Origin: Atherix ibis | Lineage: Eukaryota > Arthropoda > Insecta > Diptera > Athericidae | NCBI GenBank assembly: GCA_958298945.1 | Contig: OY282608.1 | Span: 66,807,773 to 66,871,772 of the forward strand | Reading direction: 5' to 3' | Length of the DNA stretch: 64,000 nucleotides | Shown: one piece after another, positions 1 through 13,740 of the stretch | Layout: each line of letters starts with the position of its first letter | How positions within the stretch are numbered: the stretch's first letter is position 1 | Translations under genes and position numbers: made by a program | The notes under the pieces: generated by a model | What the model was told of the DNA's origin: nothing | Databases searched by the model: none | The model's input: only the letters and a program-made list of their open reading frames with translations

Positions 1-2070
1 AGAACCAACAAACCAAAGAAGTAACAAACCAACAAACCAACAAACCAACAAACCAGCAAACCAACAAACCAACAAATGAACAAACGAACAAACCAACAAA
101 CCCACAAACCAACAAAGCAACAAACCAAAGAACCCACAACCCAACCAACCAAAGAACCAACAAACCAAAGAACCAACAAACCAACAAACCAACAAACCAA
201 CAAACCAACAAACCAACAAACCAACAAACCAACAAACCAACAAACCAAAGAACCAACAAACCAAAGAACCAACAAACCAAAGAACCAACAAACCAACAAA
301 CTAACAAACCAACGAACCAACAAACCAACGAACCAACAAACCAAAGAATCAACAAACCAACAAACCACCAAACCAACAAACCAAAGAACAAACAAACCAA
401 AGAACCAACAAACCAACGAACCAACAAACCAACAAACCGAAGAACCAACAATCGAACAAACCAATAAACCAACAAACCAACAAACCAAGAAACCAACAAA
501 CCAACAAACGAACAAACCAACAAACCAACAAACCAAAGAACCAACAAACCAAAGAACGAACAAACCAACAAACCCACAAACCAACAAACCAACAAACCAA
601 CAAACCAACAAACCAACAAACCAACAAACCAACAAACCAACAAACCAACAAACCAACAAACCAACAAACCAACAAACCAACAAACCAACAAACCAACAAA
701 CCAACAAACTAACTAAACAACAAACCAACAAACCAACAAACCCAGAAACCAAAGAATGAACAAACCAAAGAACCAACAAACCAAAGAACCAACAAACCAA
801 AGAACCAACAAACGAACAAACCAACAAACCAACAAACCAACAAACCAAAGAACCAACAAACCAACAAACCAACAAACCAAAGAACCAACAAACCAACAAA
901 CCAACAAACTAACTAAACAACAAACCAACAAACCAACAAACCAAGAAACCAAAGAATGAACAAACCAAAGAACCAACAAACCAAAGAACCAACAAACCAA
1001 AGAACCAACAAACGAACAAACCAACAAACCAACAAACCAACAAACCAAAGAATGAACAAACCAAAGAACCAACAAACCAAAGAACCAACAATCCAAAGAA
1101 CCAACAAACGAACAAACCAACAAACCAACAAACCAACAAACCAAAGAACCAACAAACCAACAAACCAACAAACCAAAGAACCAACAAACCAACAAACGAA
1201 CAAACCAACAAACTAATAAACCAACAAACCAACAAACCAACAAACAAAAGAACCAACAAAACAACGAACCAACAAACCAACAAACCAACGAACCAACAAA
1301 CGAACAAACCAACAAACCAAAAAACCAACAAACCAACCAACCAACAAACCAAAGAACTAGCAAACCAAAAACCAACAAACCCACAAACCAAGAAACCAAC
1401 AAACCAAAGAATCAACATATCAAAGAACCAACAAACCAAAGAACCAACAAACTAACAAACCAACAAACGAACAAACCAACGAACCAACAAACCAACGAAC
1501 CAACACACCAACAAACCAACAAACCAAAGAACCAAAGAACCAAAGAACCAACAAACCAACAAACCAACAAACCAACAAACCAACAAACTAAAGAACCAAC
1601 AAACTAAAGAACCAACAAACCAAAGAACCAACAAACCAAAGAACCAGCAAACCAACAAACCAACAAACCAACAAACCAAGAAACCAACAAACGAACAAAC
1701 GAACAAACCAACAAACCAAAGAACCAACAAACCAACAAACCAATAAACGAAACAACGAAAAAACCAACAAACCAACAAACCAAAGAGCCAACAAACCAAC
1801 AAACCAAAGAACCAACAAACCAAAGAACGAACAAACCAACAAACCAACAAACCAACAAACCAACAAACCAACAAACCAACAAACCAAAGAACCAACAAAC
1901 CAAAGAACCAACAAACCAACAAACCAACAAACCAACGAACCACCAAACCAAAGAATCAACAAACCAACAAACCAACAAACCAACAAACCACCAAACCAAC
2001 AAACCAACAAACCAAAGAACCAACAAACCAAAGAACTAACAAACCAACGAACATACAAACCAACAAACCA
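1..2070 (+). repeat. Higher-order block, 2.2-2.5 kb duplication, copy 1
   Basis: This block matches 2,527-4,300. The GTAAC landmark at 14 recurs at 2,541 (offset 2,527), while the downstream landmarks at 1,741 and 2,051 recur at 3,972 and 4,282 (offset 2,231). Copy 1 therefore carries about 296 bp more, and part of that is a local 200-bp repeat: CTAACTAAACAAC occurs at 709 and 909 here but only once, at 3,204, in copy 2. A further copy of that landmark is at 18,854. Confidence 0.88.
1357..2060 (+). repeat. Landmark module 1 (truncated)
   Basis: The module runs from CTAGCAAACCAAAAACC (1,357) to CAATAAACGAAACAACG (1,741), a spacing of 384 bp, and on to ACATACAAACC (2,051). The downstream landmarks AAGCGAACAACCC and CCCAAGAAATAAAC are missing, so this copy is cut short. 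CTAGC replaces the CCAGC found in later copies and is shared only with module 2. Confidence 0.85.
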
Positions 2071-2526
2071 TCAAACCAACGAACCATCAAACCAAAGAAC
2101 CAAAGAACCAACAAACCAATAAACCAACAAACCAACAAACCAACAAACGAACAAACCAACAAACCAACAAACCAACAAACCAACAAATCAACAAACCAAC
2201 AAACCAACAAACCAACAAACCAACAAGCCAACAAAATAACAAACCAACAAACCAACAAACCAACAAACCAACAAACAAAAGAACTAACAAACCAACGAAC
2301 CAACAAACCAACAAACTAACAAATCAACAAAACAAAGAATCAACAAACCAAAGAACCAACAAACCAAAGAACCAACAAACCAACAAATCAACAAACCAAC
2401 AAACCAACAAACCAACAAACGAACAAACCAACGAACCAACAAACCAACAAACCAACAAACCAAAGAACCAAAGAACCAAAGAACCAACAAACCAACAAAC
2501 CAACAAACCAAAGAACCAACAAACCA
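2071..2526 (+). repeat. Linker with AAGCCAACAAAATAAC and AAATCAACAAAACAAAG
   Basis: After the two 2.2-2.5 kb copies diverge, this stretch carries CCATCAAACCAACGAACCATC, then AAGCCAACAAAATAAC at 2,225 and AAATCAACAAAACAAAG at 2,321. This pair of landmarks precedes almost every block in sub-array A, for example near 4,898/4,985, 6,672, 10,046, 11,743, 14,917, 17,890, 20,356 and 22,517. It marks the start of a higher-order unit. Confidence 0.8.
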
Positions 2527-4300
2527 AAGAACCAACAAACCAAAGAAGTAACAAACCAACAAACCAACAAACCAACAAACCAGCAAACCAACAAACCAAC
2601 AAATGAACAAACGAACAAACCAACAAACCCACAAACCAACAAAGCAACAAACCAAAGAACCCACAACCCAACCAACCAAAGAACCAACAAACCAAAGAAC
2701 CAACAAACCAACAAACCAACAAACCAACAAACCAACAAACCAACAAACCAACAAACCAACAAACCAACAAACCAAAGAACCAACAAACCAAAGAACCAAC
2801 AAACCAAAGAACCAACAAACCAACAAACTAACAAACCAACGAACCAACAAACCAACGAACCAACAAACCAAAGAATCAACAAACCAACAAACCACCAAAC
2901 CAACAAACCAAAGAACAAACAAACCAAAGAACCAACAAACCAACGAACCAACAAACCAACAAACCGAAGAACCAACAATCGAACAAACCAATAAACCAAC
3001 AAACCAACAAACCAAGAAACCAACAAACCAACAAACGAACAAACCAACAAACCAACAAACCAAAGAACCAACAAACCAAAGAACCAACAAACCAACAAAC
3101 CAACAAACCAACAAACCAACAAACCAACAAACCAACAAACCAACAAACCAACAAACCAACAAACCAACAAACCAACAAACCAACAAACCAACAAACCAAC
3201 AAACTAACTAAACAACAAACCAACAAACCAACAAACCAAGAAACCAACAAACCAACAAACCAACAAACCAAAGAATGAACAAACCAAAGAACCAACAAAC
3301 CAAAGAACCAACAAACCAAAGAACCAACAAACGAACAAACCAACAAACCAACAAACCAACAAACCAAAGAACCAACAAACCAACAAACCAACAAACCAAA
3401 GAACCAACAAACCAACAAACGAACAAACCAACAAACTAATAAACCAACAAACCAACAAACCAACAAACAAAAGAACCAACAAAACAACGAACCAACAAAC
3501 CAACAAACCAACGAACCAACAAACGAACAAACCAACAAACCAAAAAACCAACAAACCAACCAACCAACAAACCAAAGAACTAGCAAACCAAAAACCAACA
3601 AACCCACAAACCAAGAAACCAACAAACCAAAGAATCAACATATCAAAGAACCAACAAACCAAAGAACCAACAAACTAACAAACCAACAAACGAACAAACC
3701 AACGAACCAACAAACCAACGAACCAACACACCAACAAACCAACAAACCAAAGAACCAAAGAACCAAAGAACCAACAAACCAACAAACCAACAAACCAACA
3801 AACCAACAAACCAACAAACTAAAGAACCAACAAACTAAAGAACCAACAAACCAAAGAACCAACAAACCAAAGAACCAGCAAACCAACAAACCAACAAACC
3901 AACAAACCAAGAAACCAACAAACGAACAAACGAACAAACCAACAAACCAAAGAACCAACAAACCAACAAACCAATAAACGAAACAACGAAAAAACCAACA
4001 AACCAACAAACCAAAGAGCCAACAAACCAACAAACCAAAGAACCAACAAACCAAAGAACGAACAAACCAACAAACCAACAAACCAACAAACCAACAAACC
4101 AACAAACCAACAAACCAAAGAACCAACAAACCAAAGAACCAACAAACCAACAAACCAACAAACCAACGAACCACCAAACCAAAGAATCAACAAACCAACA
4201 AACCAACAAACCAACAAACCACCAAACCAACAAACCAACAAACCAAAGAACCAACAAACCAAAGAACTAACAAACCAACGAACATACAAACCAACAAACC
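2527..4300 (+). repeat. Higher-order block, 2.2-2.5 kb duplication, copy 2
   Basis: This is the second copy of the block at 1-2,070, with the same order of variant monomers and a net shortening of about 296 bp between roughly 3,110 and 3,240. After 4,300 it continues into AAGCGAACAACCC (4,328) and CCCAAGAAATAAAC (4,395), whereas copy 1 switches to the CCATCAAA linker. The two copies therefore end at a recombination-like boundary near the ACATACAAACC variant. Confidence 0.88.
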
Positions 4301-4408
4301 AAAGAACCAACAAACCAAAGAACCAACAAGCGAACAACCCATCAAAACAAAAAAACCAACAGACCAAAGAACCAAGAAACCAACAAACCAACAACCCAAG
4401 AAATAAAC
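3580..4408 (+). repeat. Landmark module 2
   Basis: A complete module with landmarks at 3,580 (CTAGC form), 3,972, 4,328 and 4,395. Spacings are 392, 356 and 67 bp. The third landmark is followed by CATCAAAAC here, where the other copies have CAACAAAAC. Confidence 0.88.
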
Positions 4409-5323
4409 AAACCAACAAACTAACAAACCAACAAACCAACAAACCAACAAACCAACAAACCAACGAACCAACAAACCAAAGAATCAACAAACCAAAGAAC
4501 TAACAAACCAACAAACCAACAAACCAACAATCCAACGAACCAACAAACCAAAGAACCAACAAACCAACAAACCAACAAACCAACAAACTAACAAACCAAC
4601 AAACAAACAAACCAACAAACCAACAAACCAACAAACCAACAAATCAACAAATCAACAAACCAACAAACCAACAAACAAACAAACGAACAAGCCAACAAAC
4701 CAACAAACGAACAAACCAACGAACCAATAAACCAACAAACCATCAAACCAACGAACCATCAAGCCAAAGAACCAAAGAACCAACAAACCAACAAACCAAC
4801 AAACCAACAAACCAACAAACGAACAAACCAACAAACCAACAAACCAACAAACCAACAAATCAACAAACCAACAAACCAACAAACCAACAAACCAACAAGC
4901 CAACAAAATAACAAACCAACAAACCAACAAACCAACAAACAAAAGAACTAACAAACCAACGAACCAACAAACCAACAAACTAACAAATCAACAAAACAAA
5001 GAATCAACAAACCAAAGAACCAACAAACCAAAGAACCAACAAACCAACAAATCAACAAACCAACAAACCAACAAACCAACAAACCAACAAACCAAAGAAC
5101 CAACAAACCAACAAACCAACAAACCAAAGAACCAACAAACCAACAAACGAACAAACCAACAAACTAATAAACCAACAAACCAACAAACCAACAAACAAAA
5201 GAACCAACAAAACAACGAACCAACAAACCAACAAACCAAAGAACCAACAAACCAAAGAACCAACAAACGAACAAACCAACAAACCAACAAACCAACAAAC
5301 CAACCAACCAACAAACCAAAGAA

Positions 5324-6200
5324 CCAGCAAACCAAAAACCAACAAACCCACAAACCAAGAACCCAACAAACCAACGAACCAACAAACCAACAAACCAACA
5401 AATCAACAAACCAAAGAATCAACAAATCAAAGAACCAACAAACCAAAGAACCAACAAACTAACAAACCAACAAACGAACAAACCAACGAACCAACAAACC
5501 AACGAAATAACACACCAACAAACCAACAAACCAAAAAACCAAAGAACCAAAGAACCAACAAACCAACAAACCAACAAACCAACAAACTAAAGAACCAACA
5601 AACTAAAGAACCAACAAACCAAAGAACCAACAAACCAAAGAACCAGCAAACCAACAAACCAACAAACCAACAAACCAAGAAACCAACAAACGAACAAACG
5701 AACAAACCAACAAACCAAAGAACCAACAAACCAACAAACCAATAAACGAAACAACGAAAAAACCGACAAACCAACAAACCAAAGAGCCAACAAACCAACA
5801 AACCAAAGAACCAACAAACCAAAGAACGAACAAACCAACAAACCAACAAACCAACAAACCAACAAACCAACAAACCAACAAACCAACAAACCAACAAACC
5901 AAAGAACCAACAAACCAAAGAACCAACAAACCAACAAACCAACAAACCAACGAACCACCAAACCAAAGAATCAACAAACCAACAAACCAACAAACCAACA
6001 AACCAACAAACCAACAAACCAACAAACCAACAAACCAAAGAACCAACAAACCAAAGAACTAACAAACCAACGAACATACAAACCAACAAACCAAAGAACC
6101 AACAAACCAAAGAACCAACAAGCGAACAACCCAACAAAACAAAAAAACCAACAGACCAAAGAACCAAGAAACCAACAAACCAACAACCCAAGAAATAAAC
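5324..6200 (+). repeat. Landmark module 3
   Basis: A complete module with landmarks at 5,324 (CCAGC form), 5,740, 6,120 and 6,187. Spacings are 416, 380 and 67 bp. It is the partner of module 4 in the 5.1-kb duplication, at an offset of 5,157 bp at the first two landmarks. Confidence 0.88.
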
Positions 6201-7210
6201 AAACCAAGAAACTAACAAACCAACAAACCAACAAACCAACAAACCTACAAACCAACGAACCAACAAACCAAAGAATCAACAAACCAAAGAACTAACAAAC
6301 CAACAAACCAACAAACCAACAATCCAACGAACCAACAAACCAAAGAACCAACAAACCAACAAACCAACAAACCAACAAACTAACAAACCAACAAACAAAC
6401 AAACCAACAAACCAACAAACCAACAAACCAACAAATCAACAAACCAACAAACCAACAAACCAACAAACGAACAAGCGAACAAACCAACGAACCAACAAAC
6501 CAACAAACCATCAAACCAACGAACCATCAAACCAAAGAACCAAAGAACCAACAAACCAATAAACCAACAAAGCAACAAACCAACAAACGAACAAACCAAC
6601 AAACCAACAAACCAACAAACCAACAAACCAACAAATCAACAAACCAACAAACCAACAAACCAACAAACCAACAAGCCAACAAAATAACAAACCAACAAAC
6701 CAACAAACCAACAAACAAAAGAACTAACAAACCAACGAACCAACAAACCAACAAACTAACAAATCAACAAAACAAAGAAACAACAAACCAAAGAACCAAC
6801 AAACCAAAGAACCAACAAACCAACAAATCAACAAACCAACAAACCAACAAACCAACAAACAAACAAACCAACGAACCAACAAACCAACAAACCAACAAAC
6901 CAAAGAACCAAAGAACCAAAGAACCAACAAACCAACAAACCAACAAACCAAAGAACCAACAAACCAAAGAACCAACAAACCAAAGAAGTAACAAACCAAC
7001 AAACCAACAAACCAACAAACCAGCAAACCAACAAACCAACAAACGAACAAACGAACAAACCAACAAACCCACAAACCAACAAAGCAACAAACCAAAGAAC
7101 CCACAACCCAACCAACCAAAGAACCAACAAACCAAAGAACCAACAAACCAACAAACCAACAAACCAACAAACCAACAAACCAACAAACCAACAAACCAAC
7201 AAACCAACAA

Positions 7211-8760
7211 ACGAACAAACCATCAAACTAACAAACCAACAAACGAACAAAAAAGGACCAACAAACCAACAAACCAAAGAATCAACAAACCAAAGAACCA
7301 CCAACCAACAAACCAACAAACCAACAAACCAACGAACCAATAAACCAACAAACCAACAAACCAACAAACCAACAAACCAATAAACTAACAAACCAAAGAA
7401 TCAACAAACCAAAGAACCACCAACCAACAAACCAACAAACCAACGAACCAATAAACCAACAAACCAACAAACCAACAAACCAACAAACCAACAAACGAAC
7501 AAACCATCAAACTAACAAACCAACAAACGAACAAAAAAGGACCAACAAACCAACAAACCAAAGAATCAACAAACCAAAGAACCACCAACCAACAAACCAA
7601 CAAATCAACAAACCAACAAACCAACAAACCAACAAACCAACAAGCCAACAAAATAACAAACCAACAAACCAATAAACCAACAAACCAAAGAACCAACAAA
7701 CTAACGAACCAACAAACCAACAAACCAACAAACCAACAAACCAAAGAAATAACAAACCAAAGAATTAACAAACCAAAGAACCAACAAACCAACAAATCAA
7801 CAAACCAACAAACCAACAAACAAAAGAATCAACAAACCAAAGAACCACCAACCAACAAACCAACAAACCAACGAACCAATAAACCAACAAACCAACAAAC
7901 CAACAAACCAACAAACCAACAAACGAACAAACCATCAAACTAACAAACCAACAAACGAACAAAAAAGGACCAACAAACCAACAAACCAAAGAATCAACAA
8001 ACCAAAGAACCACCAACCAACAAACCAACAAATCAACAAACCAACAAACCAACAAACCAACAAACCAACAAGCCAACAAAATAACAAACCAACAAACCAA
8101 TTAACCAACAAACCAAAGAACCAATAAACCAACAAACCAACAAACCAACAAACCAACAAACCAACAAACCAACAAACCAAAGAATCAACAAACCAAAGAA
8201 CCACCAACCAACAAACCAACAAACCAACGAACCAATAAACCAACAAACCAACAAACCAACAAACCAACAAACCAACAAACCAACAAACGAACAAACCATC
8301 AAACTAACAAACCAACAAACGAACAAAAAAGGATCAACAAACCAACAAACCAAAGAATCAACAAACCAAAAAACCACCAACCAACAAACCAACAAATCAA
8401 CAAACCAACAAACCAACAAACCAACAAACCAACAAGCCAACAAAATAACAAACCAACAAACCAACAAACCAATAAACTAACAAACCAAAGAATCAACAAA
8501 CCAAAGAACCACCAACCAACAAACCAACAAACCAACGAACCAATAAACCAACAAACCAACAAACCAACAAACCAACAAACCAACAAAAGAACAAACCATC
8601 AAACTAACAAAGCAACAAACGAACAAAAAAGGACCAACAAACCAACAAACCAAAGAATCAACAAACCAAAGAACCACCAACCAACAAACCAACAAATCAA
8701 CAAACCAACAAACCAACAAACCAACAAACCAACAAGCCAACAAAATAACAAACCAACAAA
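7211..8760 (+). repeat. GGACC-variant cluster 1 (five units)
   Basis: Five units carry ACGAACAAAAAAGGAYC, with GG at 7,255, 7,539, 7,967, 8,331 and 8,631. Spacings are 284, 428, 364 and 300 bp. Each unit is preceded by CCATCAAACTAACAAA and followed by CCACCAACCAAC and AAGCCAACAAAATAAC variants. This is a local 300-400 bp higher-order repeat nested in the 5.1-kb superunit. The fourth unit reads GGATC instead of GGACC. Confidence 0.9.
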
Positions 8761-10480
8761 CCAATAAACCAAGAAACCAAAGAACCAACAAACTAACGAA
8801 CCAACAAACCAACAAACCAACAAACCAACAAACCAACAAACGAACAAACCAACGAACCAACAAACCAACAAACCAACAAACCAACAAACCAAAGAACCAA
8901 AGAACCAAAGAACCAACAAACCAACAAACCAACAAACCAAAGAACCAACAAACCAAAGAACCAACAAACCAAAGAACCAACAAACCAACAAACCAACAAA
9001 GCAACAAACCAACAAACCAACAAACCAACAAACCAACAAACGAACAAACAAACAAACCAACAAACCAACAAACCAACAAACCAACAAAGCAACAAACCAA
9101 AGAACCAACAACCCAACAAACCAAAGAACCAACAAACCAAAGAACCAACAAACCAACAAACCAACAAACATACAAACCAAAAAACCAACAAACCAAAGAA
9201 CCAATAAACCAAAGAACCAACAAACCAAAGAACCAACAAACCAACAAACCAACAAACCAAAGAACCAACAAACCAACGAACCAACAAACCAACAAACTAA
9301 AGAATCAACAAACCAACAAACCAAAGAACCAACAAACCAAAGAACCAACAAACCAAACAACCAACAAACCAACAAACCAACAAACGAACAAACCAACAAA
9401 CCAACAAACCAAAGAACCAACAAACGAACAAACCAACAAACGAACAAACCAACAAACTAACAAACCAACAAACAAACAAACCAACAAACCAACAAACCAA
9501 CAAATCAACAAACCAACAAACCAACAAACCAACAAACGAACAAGCGAACAAACCAACGAACCAACAAACCAACAAACCATCAAACCAACGAACCATCAAA
9601 CCAAAGAACCAAAGAACCAACAAACCAATAAACCAACAAAGCAACAAACCAAAGAACTAACAAACCAACAAACCAACAAACCAACAATCCAACGAACCAA
9701 CAAACCAAAGAACCAACAAACCAACAAACCAACAAACCAACAAACTAACAAACCAACAAACAAACAAACCAACAAACCAACAAACCAACAAACCAACAAA
9801 TCAACAAACCAACAAACCAACAAACAAACAAACGAACAAGCCAACAAACCAACAAACGAACAAACCAACGAACCAACAAACCAACAAACCATCAAACCAA
9901 CGAACCATCAAACCAAAGAACCAAAGAACCAACAAACCAACAAACCAACAAACCAACAAACCAACAAACGAACAAACCAACAAACCAACAAACCAACAAA
10001 CCAACAAATCAACAAACCAACAAACCAACAAACCAACAAACCAACAAGCCAACAAAATAACAAACCAACAAACCAACAAACCAACAAACAAAAGAACTAA
10101 CAAACCAACGAACCAACAAACCAACAAACTAACAAATCAACAAAACAAAGAATCAACAAACCAAAGAACCAACAAACCAAAGAACCAACAAACCAACAAA
10201 TCAACAAACCAACAAACCAACAAACCAACAAACCAACAAACCAAAGAACCAACAAACCAACAAACCAACAAACCAACAAACCAAAGAACCAACAAACCAA
10301 CAAACGAACAAACCAACAAACTAATAAACCAACAAACCAACAAACCAACAAACAAAAGAACCAACAAAACAACGAACCAACAAACCAACAAACCAAAGAA
10401 CCAACAAACCAAAGAACCAACAAACGAACAAACCAACAAACCAACAAACCAACAAACCAACCAACCAACAAACCAAAGAA

Positions 10481-11349
10481 CCAGCAAACCAAAAACCAAC
10501 AAACCCACAAACCAAGAACCCAACAAACCAACGAACCAACAAACCAACAAACCAACAAATCAACAAACCAAAGAATCAACAAATCAAAGAACCAACAAAC
10601 CAAAGAACCAACAAACTAACAAACCAACAAACGAACAAACCAACGAACCAACAAACCAACGAAATAACACACCAACAAACCAACAAACCAAAGAACCAAA
10701 GAACCAAAGAACCAACAAACCAACAAACCAACAAACCAACAAACTAAAGAACCAACAAACTAAAGAACCAACAAACCAAAGAACCAACAAACCAAAGAAC
10801 CAGCAAACCAACAAACCAACAAACCAACAAACCAAGAAACCAACAAACGAACAAACGAACAAACCAACAAACCAAAGAACCAACAAACCAACAAACCAAT
10901 AAACGAAACAACGAAAAAACCAACAAACCAACAAACCAAAGAGCCAACAAACCAACAAACCAAAGAACCAACAAACCAAAGAACGAACAAACCAACAAAC
11001 CAACAAACCAACAAACCAACAAACCAACAAACCAACAAACCAACAAACCAACAAACCAAAGAACCAACAAACCAAAGAACCAACAAACCAACAAACCAAC
11101 AAACCAACGAACCACCAAACCAAAGAATCAACAAACCAACAAACCAACAAACCAACAAACCAACAAACCAACAAACCAACAAACCAAAGAACCAACAAAC
11201 CAAAGAACTAACAAACCAACGAACATACAAACCAACAAACCAAAGAACCAACAAACCAAAGAACCAACAAGCGAACAACCCAACAAAACAAAAAAACCAA
11301 CAGACTAAAGAACCAAGAAACCAACAAACCAACAACCCAAGAAATAAAC
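10481..11349 (+). repeat. Landmark module 4
   Basis: A complete module with landmarks at 10,481, 10,897, 11,269 and 11,336. Spacings are 416, 372 and 67 bp, so it differs from module 3 by one 8-bp unit in the middle interval. It carries a CAGACTAAAG substitution where the other copies have CAGACCAAAG. Confidence 0.88.
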
Positions 11350-12295
11350 AAACCAAGAAACTAACAAACCAACAAACCAACAAACCAACAAACCTACCAA
11401 CCAACGAACCAACAAACCAAAGAATCAACAAACCAAAGAACTAACAAACCAACAAACCAACAAACCAACAATCCAACGAACCAACAAACCAAAGAACCAA
11501 CAAACCAACAAACCAACAAACCAACAAACTAGCAAACCAACAAACAAACAAACCAACAAACCAACAAACCAACAAACCAACAAATCAACAAACCAACAAA
11601 CCAACAAACCAACAAACGAACAAGCGAACAAACCAACGAACCAACAAACCAACAAACGAACAAACCAACAAACCAACAAACCAACAAACCAACAAACCAA
11701 CAAATCAACAAACCAACAAACCAACAAACCAACAAACCAACAAGCCAACAAAATAACAAACCAACAAACCAACAAACCAACAAACCAACAAACAAAAGAA
11801 CTAACAAACCAACGAACCAACAAACCAACAAACTAACAAATCAACAAAACAAAGAAACAACAAACCAAAGAACCAACAAACCAAAGAACCAACAAACCAA
11901 CAAATCAACAAACCAACAAACCAACAAACCAACAAACGAACAAACCAACGAACCAACAAACCAACAAACCAACAAACCAAAGAACCAAAGAACCAAAGAA
12001 CCAACAAACCAACAAACCAACAAACCAAAGAACCAACAAACCAAAGAACCAACAAACCAAAGAAGTAACAAACCAACAAACCAACAAACCAACAAACCAG
12101 CAAACCAACAAACCAACAAACGAACAAACGAACAAACCAACAAACCCACAAACCAACAAAGCAACAAACCAAAGAACCCACAACCCAACCAACCAAAGAA
12201 CCAACAAACCAAAGAACCAACAAACCAACAAACCAACAAACCAACAAACCAACAAACCAACAAACCAACAAACCAACAAACCAACAAACCAACAA

Positions 12296-13740
12296 ACGAA
12301 CAAACCATCAAACTAACAAACCAACAAACGAACAAAAAAGGACCAACAAACCAACAAACCAAAGAATCAACAAACCAAAGAACCACCAACCAACAAACCA
12401 ACAAACCAACGAACCAATAAACCAACAAACCAACAAACTAACAAACCAACAAACCAATAAACTAACAAACCAAAGAATCAACAAACCAAAGAACCACCAA
12501 CCAACAAACCAACAAACCAACGAACCAATAAACCAACAAACCAACAAACCAACAAACCAACAAACCAACAAACGAACAAACCATCAAACTAACAAACCAA
12601 CAAACGAACAAAAAAGGACCAACAAACAAACAAACCAAAGAATCAACAAACCAAAGAACCACCAACCAACAAACCAACAAATCAACAAACCAACAAACCA
12701 ACAAACCAACAAACCAACAAGCCAACAAAATAACAAACCAACAAACCAATAAACCAACAAACCAAAGAACCAACAAACTAACGAACCAACAAACCAACAA
12801 ACCAACAAACCAACAAACCAAAGAAATAACAAACCAAAGAATTAACAAACCAAAGAACCAACAAACCAACAAATCAACAAACCAACAAACCAACAAACCA
12901 AAGAATCAACAAACCAAAGAACCACCAACCAACAAACCAACAAACCAACGAACCAATAAACCAACAAACCAACAAACCAACAAACCAACAAACCAACAAA
13001 CGAACAAACCATCAAACTAACAAACCAACAAACGAACAAAAAAGGACCAACAAACCAACAAACCAAAGAATCAACAAACCAAAGAACCACCAACCAACAA
13101 ACCAACAAATCAACAAACCAACAAACCAACAAACCAACAAACTAACAAGCCAACAAAATAACAAACCAACAAACCAATAAACCAACAAACCAAAGAACCA
13201 ATAAACCAACAAACCAACAAACCAACAAACCAACAAACCAACAAACCAACAAACCAAGGAATCAACAAACCAAAGAACCACCAACCAACAAACCAACAAA
13301 CCAACGAACCAATAAACCAACAAACCAACAAACCAACAAACCAACAAACCAACAAACCAACAAACGAACAAACCATCAAACTAACAAACCAACAAACGAA
13401 CAAAAAAGGATCAACAAACCAACAAACCAAAGAATCAACAAACCAAAGAACCACCAACCAACAAACCAACAAATCAACAAACCAACAAACCAACAAACCA
13501 ACAAACCAACAAGCCAACAAAATAACAAACCAACAAACCAACAAACCAATAAACTAACAAACCAAAGAATCAACAAACCATCAAACTAACAAAGCAACAA
13601 ACGAACAAAAAAGGACCAACAAACCAACAAACCAAAGAATCAACAAACCAAAGAACCACCAACCAACAAACCAACAAATCAACAAACCAACAAACCAACA
13701 AACCAACAAACCAACAAGCCAACAAAATAACAAACCAACA
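12296..13740 (+). repeat. GGACC-variant cluster 2 (five units)
   Basis: GG occurs at 12,340, 12,616, 13,044, 13,408 and 13,613, with spacings of 276, 428, 364 and 205 bp. The middle three units sit exactly 5,077 bp after their partners in cluster 1, and the GGATC form is again in the fourth unit. The cluster was therefore copied as a whole, followed by small length changes at both ends. Confidence 0.9.

Larger units (their letters stand above)
4650..9800 (+). repeat. 5.1-kb superunit, copy 1
   Basis: This superunit contains module 3, then a GTAAC-type block (landmark at 6,981) and the GGACC cluster (7,211-8,760). The following superunit repeats the same order at offsets of 5,149-5,157 bp (module part) and 5,077 bp (GTAAC and GGACC part). 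The ends are approximate because copies were aligned by eye through shared landmarks. Confidence 0.82.
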
